Positions 29,101 to 38,100 of a stretch of 64,000 nt of DNA are shown here, one piece after another. How positions within the stretch are numbered: position 1 is the first letter of the stretch; each line of letters begins with the position of its first letter. Source of the DNA: Fasciolopsis buskii (lineage: Eukaryota; Platyhelminthes; Trematoda; Plagiorchiida; Fasciolidae); the NCBI GenBank assembly GCA_008360955.1, contig LUCM01001574.1:16040-80039 (forward strand), read 5' to 3'. The translations under genes and the position numbers were made by a program. The notes under the pieces are model-generated. The model was not told the DNA's origin. It saw nothing but the letters and a program-made list of their open reading frames with translations, and ran no database searches.

Positions 29101-32100
29101 CTGATGGATTTGAAAACGGAGGTGGTCAAGTGGGTTAAGCGTCTTTCACCGAAAGAGTCAGAGCTTCGAATCCCCATTCGTCGATCACTTTGGTGGTGGA
29201 CGGCAATTCTGTCACCCGGCTCGTTACCACACCTGACCTAGTGGGACCTTGTGGTTCTATCCCACTCCAAATTTCATGGTCATGGTGTACGGTTCTCCCC
29301 CCTCGTGTTTGGGAGCCCTAAAGGTTGTGGAATATGTCCCTTCCACCTTGCTCAGAATTCAAGCATGTCATAAAAAACACTTCTGATGACCATCAAAAAG
29401 ACAATCTAGTGAGTGTTCAGGCGGTGCCTGCGGTGATGTTTGGATCTGGATTATGCGGGTTCAAATTCATTCTCTCCCGGTCATTTCTACACTTTGTAAC
29501 CTCAAACTAGTCTCGATTCACCGCCTGAGTAATGATCTATTTTGTTTTACTAATCCTGGAGGAGGTGAAAATGTATCAATGAAGAACGAGAAAAACGATA
29601 AGTCACGTGGACGTGGCGATCGTATTTGTTACTCGCGCTTTTCTCCGTCAGACGAAAAGTAAATCTAGCGCCGGGCATAAGGAAATAGTGAATATAAATT
29701 AAAAAAAATGATATATAATCTTTCATTTTTGCTTGGTTCTTCAAATCTTCTAAGTCGCGTTTTGCGGTTGCTCGATCTGTTTTTCTTTACTGTGATTATG
29801 TGACCGCTGAGTTTCAGCCATAACCCATCGGCAGAAAAATAAAACAAAAAAGAAAAGAGAAAGGGGGAATTGTTTCGGCTTCACCGGACATGTGTGCTCT
29901 TCCGAACCAGTTCACTGTATCATCGATTGCCCAAGAAATCCAAGATTCCTCGCTGAACTTTTCGGCTGTCCAAATCGAAGTATGGGATCTTCTTGTGGAG
30001 CCCGAATCCTAGCTTTTTAGTCCTTAGACCCAGAGAGAAACATGATGTTCTCAAACTGTTGGGAGCCAGATAATCTAAATAATATGCTTTCGGATGAACT
30101 CATGTCAGAGGCCCAACGCTCCGGGGAGTTCAATTAGAGCCGGGTGCCTGAGAAATCTGGCTTCTATCCCTTATAGGAAGACAAAGGACTATAGCCTTAT
30201 TGAATGGGGAACTGCACTTTACACATCACAATACCATGAATGGGATCATTTAAATCAATTGGACCAATTCGCCATCTATTAAAAGCGCATAGGGATACTG
30301 CCTGGTCCGTAGGCTTTGTTTCGTTTGAGATTCTGAATTTCTCCTAGTCCCTAATGCTCCCGTTAGACCGTATGGTGCTGGCCACACAGAGAGTGTAGGA
30401 GTACTAGGTGCAAACATTTTCAAGTAGTTCATCGCTGTAACGGAAGATTGTATGCCCCATCTGCGATGGTAATGAAGGGACGTGTTTTTCTGTTCATTAA
30501 ACAAATGAAAATACGACGACGATGGATCCAAACCAATAAAAGCTCTAAAATTTTGGTTAAATATGATACTCGGCTTATTGAAACTCTCATGTGCTTCACC
30601 CCGCTTATGCGCTAGCTTCGGTTTGGAAAACCGGGTAGCATCAAGCCTACAGATGAATCATGGAACCCGATAGATAGCCGATGTCATGGAGAGGGAGAAT
30701 GAACAAAATAATGCGTTTTTCCGTTTTTTCTGTCTTGCTCATTGTTTTCCTCCTTCTTGGTTCTGATGATGCACTAACTGTACTCACTTTTGTCCAGAGA
30801 GAGGTATTGGTTTACAGGCAAAGTCATCTTATGGCCAAAGTACTTCGATGCCCAATTAGATTGCAAAGTACAGCCCCGATTTAACTAGCTTTTCTCACTG
30901 GAGCTTCTTGTATCGAAGTTTTATCGCATCACATTGCCGCTAAATTAGGGATAAAGCAGTGGAGAGCTCATAACCTGACAACAAAGTAACGGTTTTCGTC
31001 CTCTTCGTTTTTTCCCACTAACGTATTTGGGTCACTCGTTGGCTATCGATCCAATTTTCAGGTCCTCCCGTTCTCAGCTTCTCGAAATTCACGTATCGAC
31101 CACGTTGGATGCGAATGTTTGTTTGTATGTGTTCATGTTTGTTTATGCCAAGATACATATGAATAGAAGATGGCCGGTTAAGGTCATATAAATGGGTCAG
31201 TGTCTATCCTAAATCAAAAACACTATCAGGTGAATAGATTCCTCCAATCATATTCGATATCATTTCATAGATTCAAATGCTCTCGGTTGGCAATTTATGT
31301 TATGATTATGCTGTCGTAATAATAATTGAACATGAAGCCCAGTGTGTGTTAGATGGAAATAATAATGTGCGTTGATCCCATCAAACAGACACAAGGAAAA
31401 TCCCCTAAGAACTGGAATCCAGAACTGAGTCCATTAATATTACTCAATTTAGATTCGCCGAATCCTCTCATATCATTACCATCGATTACATGAATAATGA
31501 AGATAAAAATGAATGTCATGTTCTTGGCAAAAATTTAGAGACAGTCCGTAATTCTGTCAATTTAATACCAAGGGAACTAGCAGTTCTTCCTGTCTTCACA
31601 GACGCGGCTCGCATCACGATTAATTTGGCAAGCTGCAGTAGACGTGAGCTAGGAACGGATAGAATCGCCGAATGCAGCCCTCCGGTCGAGATGCTGTCTC
31701 ACTTAAATAGAGTGCAATCGATGGTGCCGTTGATGATCTGGCTTATGGCCGTCGCCAAGTGATTGACATCAGTGCCCATCCACCGTGAGACATGTTCAGT
31801 CGCCGCTTGTATAACTAGGGGCTGTTCTTCGCGTGTACTTGAAGACACAACTGTACCTAACCGAGTGTATTACGCCAAACGTTGTCGTGATGTGTACTCT
31901 TCTCAACTACAGTGGATACAGCTCTCTATGATATTCGGTGTTCAGTAAACTTTCGGCTGTTCTCCATTGCTCTTTTTTGCCTAGTGTTTTATGAGTTTAT
32001 GTTCGAGTGGTTTTGGTGTTTAGTAGATTTAATGCTTTCAGACTTTTCATAGGATTTTGGGCTTGTTGCTCTTTCTGGACAAGTGGCCATCATCACCATC

Positions 32101-35100
32101 GTTCAACGTTAAACAGCAAGGTAAGCATCACTGACCGCTGTCTTTTATCGAAGGTTACATGTTTCTATAAAAACAGTGAATATGCAAGGGGAATAGGAAG
32201 TGGACCTACACAGGTGGGAAGAGATAAGATGCTCCTGTAGCCAACACACGGAACACAATCTAACTGTACAAAAGCACTCTTTCAATCATTCTGATTCGAC
32301 AGAAAATGACAGCACGATCGACACTGTTCACGGTTCACTACCATATCCTTCAGTTTCTCCAGCCAACTATTTGACGGGTCTTTCGGGCCGCAACCAACAA
32401 GACGTGAAACGCCTACTTCAACTAAGTCGCTGTACATTTTCTCATCTCACGTTGCCACGTCATCTGTTGACGTCCACATGGCTTCTTCCATTCCTTTGGA
32501 GGAACCCAAAATAGTGCTCGATATGGTAGACGATTGTCCGCCATACGCAACACGTGACCCAATCAGCGTGGTTTACTGAGTTTCGTATGCTGAAATAAGA
32601 TTTTCTCAAAATTGGCACCTAGTATTGGATTCCTGACCCCAATATTACTCACCCGGTCACTCCATCCAATCTTGGTGATACTGCGTAGATATCGGTGGTC
32701 GAAAACCTCTAGCCGAGGAACATCTCCCGCACGCATACTCCATGTCTCGCAACCGTACAACAGAACTGAGCACACTGCGGCACAGTACACACGGCCTTTC
32801 AAGCTATGGGCCCTGGTTACCCCCAGTGGTTAATTGAACTACTCCTTCCTTTATGCAGTTCGCAGGCGCCGGATCTGATTTGTAATGTTCGGTTTAACCG
32901 TTAATCTTTCAGTGTTTCCTATCGACGTAAACCTCGATGAATTGCCCAGTTTTTTCATATACCATATGTATTTGTTGACGTGGGGTCTTTGTTTCGCCCA
33001 TTTTTTACTTCTTTCATATGACCCACCGACCAGGTTTTCGATGACTGCTGACTCACTCAAAATTACTGTGTCGTTCTCTTTTACTAACTCTTGTGTTGTG
33101 AAAATAGAATTCCGTTTTAGTAGTAATTGTTTTTCCCATCTGAAGTCTTATTTGTAGCATTGGTTTGTCAATTTTTCTGGAGTTTGCTGATTTTCGATTT
33201 GGCTTGATTGGCATCTTCCGAGAGGTCCACCGCAACTCAGTCCAGTGTGGGCATTTCCCGATGGGAGTTTTCATAAAACTTTCACAAACATTTTCCTGAT
33301 TGTACTTCGGTTCACCCTCAATTACTTTCTTGAATCGTAATTTGCCTAAACTTTCGCCATCCTCTTGATTAGCGCGATTTAAAGGCGTGCATTTTCCATT
33401 TGACATCGCGTTCGATCCAATTGACGATGAACGATTGGGGTAAATAACTCAGAACTATCCTAAAACAAATAGAACTTGATTTTATTCCACTGTTAGATTC
33501 GTAATCGTAGAAGTGTGCGGCAGGCAATCAAATTGGTCTGCCCACAATGTTTTGAACTTTGCACGCAAAAGGTATTCTAGAATCGTTGTTTGCAGACGAT
33601 ATTGTTTGAATAATTCTGACTAATCCAGTCCGCAAGTCCCCACTCCAAAGTAATACCTTGATTGATGATAAGGCTAAGTGAATCGGGACCGAACTAAGCC
33701 GCGCCTGTATCCAAATTGCCAACGCACGTTGTCATGTTTCGACGCAGAAGTTATGCCGGATCAAAGCGTTGTCGATTAAAGATGCAATCTGCATACTATA
33801 TTTTCGATCATCCACCGTCGGTGTTTTGATGTGATTACTTTCGCGTCAAAACGTCATATATTTTTGAAACTAAAACGGATTGTAAACAGAACGGTGCAAT
33901 CTGACAGTGCTTGATCATTGACGATGCCTTCCAAGGAACCAACTCGTCCCGACTTTCCTGCCGTGTGACTGCGAAGACGTTCACTTAACGTTCATTGTGC
34001 CGAATTGTTGTTATCAGCTTATCTTTTGTATCGGTTCCAGGTACTCTTGCATACACGTCTGCGATGACCGTGCCTCCGTCATAAAAATATCGATTCCTCG
34101 GTTTATACAGTAGTTGTCCATTTTTTCTCCATCAAGCACACTTCAGTGCCTACTCCGAATCCAAATTTTGATGGCATTCTCTCAATTAAGAAGGAAGAAT
34201 GCGTCACTTTGAAACTCATGCTCGTCAAGTCAACAATTTGGATGAAGCTCAGATAGCCATCACCACGAGACTACATCTTGATGGGATTTGATGATACACC
34301 TGCCTCCGTGACTCAAACAGCTGTGTGCCACCTTTTACAATCCGATGGTAGAGGTTAGACGAAATCCAGTTTCAAAGAATCAGTCGTTTATGCCGCACTT
34401 AGCATCACACTGTCAACTACATTCCCCCTCGAGAAACCACTTCAATGAACAAAGGGGAAAAGAAACATTTTGCCGGGTACAAACTTTTACTCGATGGGCA
34501 GTTATTGCTTTTACCCTAAGGGATGCCCTCCTGATCCGTTCAGTTTCCCTCATTGATCCAATGAAGAGAGGGATTTGAATCGACGGCGGAACGTTGATTT
34601 GTGCATCGAGGAGGATAAAACAGCGTACAAGCCGCAACTATCTTTCATGATCGACCTGAAAAAGCTTCCCTGTGGATGCTTCAGTCTGGGTTAAAACCCC
34701 ACTGCCTTTTGAGTCACATTAGAGTCTAGAGCTCCGGTTAGGGTTACGAAAGAAAACTTTTCAACAGCAACGAAAACTACAAGATATCGTTGGGTCAAAC
34801 ATCCGATTCAGACTGACACCTTTGGTCTCCGGTCCCGATCGCCGACCACTCTGATTCACCTCTGTGAACTCAGATAATGGTTCATTCCGTACTCTCTCAT
34901 TTTCGCTTTTTCTAAAGTTTTTTGTTAAATTTCCTCGCTTGATTGCATTGGATTAAATGTTTTGGGAGGATTCAAAGTTTACACCCAATTTTAATCTGGC
35001 TGCCATCTCTTAAGACGCAGCATCAATACAAATTACTCTTCCTAGCTGTTTGTAGCGTTGTCACGAGAACCTTATGACGATGTAACAGAGCGCACCGAAT

Positions 35101-38100
35101 AAACCTGCATTAGGCGTTCATGTTGACGCTGACTGAAAATCCCTCCTTGGAATTCTCGCTGTTCTTTAGTTTAAATACCATTAACTCATTGCTAATTTAA
35201 GATTATCCAATTATTAAACAAATGTCCCTGGTCTGTTTACTGAAGCATAATTTTGACTAAAATAAGGAGGTAAAAAATATGGTTTTTGTTGATTGAGTGC
35301 GTTGTCAAGCCTCTTTGAATAGAACCTAAGTAAAAGCAGCAAATCTCTGTGATTGCGTCTCGAAACATCTTCATTTCTCATATTCTCATTCTTTTGCGTT
35401 GCTAACCAAGATCACAGGCATTAAACTACCAATTAGACTCACCTCCAAATACAAACGGATAGGAACTGCAGACAGTTTCATGTATTCCTTTAATTTCCCG
35501 TAACAATGTCAAGATATGGAACGAAAAGAGCTTCTGTCAAATACAAAATTCTGACTTTCTCTAGCTTCGTTTAGATCTGCATGCAGTTCTTTTCATGTAT
35601 CGTTTCACGGATGTTCTTCCGCTGATCTCTGTCTATTAGTATTTTGGTTATAACTGGACCGAGGTAGTCGTCAAAACTGGAGCCCATTATTTTTGCTTAT
35701 ATAAAAATAGCTGAACTGAATGTCAAATAGCATGGTCTGTTTCCGATCGTATCCCCTGATCGAAATTGACTGGAGTGCTGCGATGACTTTGCAAGGTCTC
35801 TCGCCAGGCGATCTTTTTCCTGGTCCCTCTTGAACTCCGAAGTGCGTATAGGCGTGTCCGGTGTCAAATTGGTTTTTTTCCCCATAAGAGGAGCCTATGT
35901 TCACAATTTAAGTTTATTCCATCCCGGTTTTGGAGCCGCACAGTTCCCTCAAACTGCGTTATACTTTTCACTCGAAGTACCATTCGATTATCTTTGACTA
36001 ATTTGATTCGCCTCGCATTCTCGGGCTAGTTCTAAAATTCAGTTAGTAGACCTAAACGGTTTATGTGAATACGACCCATACTAACTAACGGTCTAACATG
36101 AATGGGTGCCGAAAGTATTCGTACGTGCCTTCTAAAAGTCGGTTGTTATTCCATATCACTATCGCATTTTGATGTCGTGATAGTTTTTTTTTATCCAGAG
36201 TTCTAAGGTGTTCGGATTATCTGGATGGGGATGGATGAATCAGGTGGAATACTGTGATGATTACCTTATACAAAATAGCACGCGAGGTTGCCCCGAGTGA
36301 CGTTTGATTTAGAGTGACTACTGGCCATCCAACTAACCTGAAGGTAACTTGGCCGTACCAGCATGTGCAAAACATTTCACTCACACTTGTAATTTCGCAG
36401 TTTACTAGCTAAACGGCGCAAGTTAAGAATTACCTACCAACGAGAAGTGATTTATAAGTGACTATTGTGATAGATACGAGGTTATGAACAGATCGTTAAA
36501 TGAATGTGGAATTGACTATCATGCGTTCACATTGAACTGTTGTCACAGTGGCAAAGACTTCATGAAAAAGGCGTGACAAATGGCTTAGCACACCCATGAG
36601 TTTATTTTTTCCCCCAGAAAAACTTTGTCTGATTTTAAAACAAATTGGTTTCTAAATATGTTCAAACTGGATCATAAAGATAGAAACTAAAATGATACTC
36701 ACGGACCAGATAAGCTTCACATTTCCGTCAGTGTATGGTAGCAATATCGCCGACTGGCTGTTAGGGCTGCGAAAAATATACGAACGTGAAACTTTTGAAA
36801 CATCCAATTGTCTGTTACAACAGATCCACCAACTGAGGCGGTGATAGTCAGGGAGATCCGAGTTTTAGGACGTCATGAAGCGCCGGGCCCTGATGGGTTT
36901 CTTGAGCGCGATTTGAAGATAGAGAAAAGACTCTGGTCAGAGAACTTCAATTTTTGTTCTCGAAGATCTGGTGCTGCGAGAAAGTACTCTCACGAAAGGA
37001 ATCGATTTATGTTTCCATCTTGCGCAGTGACTCCGCTAACCTTAGGGGTATTAGCCTAATCTCAAATTTCTCTACGCTGCTTTAATCCGCCAGTTTTTGA
37101 AGGTTGTGCAACACGAACAAAAGGAAAACTCACAAGAAACAGGCTGGGTTTTGCGCTGGTCATGGATGTGTCGATCGAATCTTCACCCTTCGATGGCTGT
37201 CAGAGCATCGTTTTTACATCCCAAAGTCCGAGGGCCATCGTGTCCCTGGACCTTTGCGCAGACTTCGATTCTTGTAATAAGTCTGCATTATGGCACTGCT
37301 TGTATGTGTTGGTCCTCAAAGAGTTTTACCGTCATTAGTCAGGTCTGGTTAGGGTTTATGGCTAGCTTCCACCATCCTTCGTCGTCTTCAGTGGAGTACG
37401 CCAAAGCTGCCCTATATCCCCATTCATTTTCAACTGTCATGGAGGATGCTCTACAAAACACTTTATCTGGTCTTTTGGACGGTGGAGTTGAACTCCTCCC
37501 AGGGAGCAGAGTCTTTGACTTAGAGCATGTCGACGATGTCGCCTTGCTGAGTGACAATGCACACGCACTTCAACTCGCGTTAGATCGCTTGATGATTGAG
37601 GTATTTAGATACGGTTATGTGATTTGCACCTTCATAATGCATAATACTTCTTCAGGACTGGCTAGATTCCGTCCTTGCACCCACCCTTTGTGGTGATCGG
37701 TTAGAAGTAGTCAATAGCTTCAAGCACCTAGGATGTCTGACTTTAAGTGGCGGAATTGTTGAGGAGGAGGTCACATCAGGAATGGCGAAACCCAGATCAG
37801 TTCTCGCGAACCCATGAAACCTGTGGGGCCGCCATGACATTCGACCTTCCCTCAAACGGAGGGTGTGTAATGCCACAGTTCGGTTGCAAGACCTGACGTA
37901 TCCGCGTTGCAGATGCTCGGCTGCTTTCTGTATTCTACCACTGATGTCTCCGAAGCATTGCTCGAGTCTGGTGGGAACATCGGGTGAACAAAGACCAAGT
38001 GCGTCGTCACGTGTTGGGTGCAGACAGTCGTTCTCTGAAATACGTAATTGCTCTACATCGCCCTCAGTGGCTTGGACACGTGATGCGTGTGGTTGTCCAT

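Noticed and set aside
31490..31762. A 90-codon plus-strand open frame with fairly even composition
   Set aside because: There is no acceptor, no initiation context and no recognised motif. It could be repeat-derived but no second copy is seen.
32612..32833. Plus-strand open frame, also seen at 23034-23258
   Set aside because: It is repeated only because it is antisense to the duplicated RTE segment.
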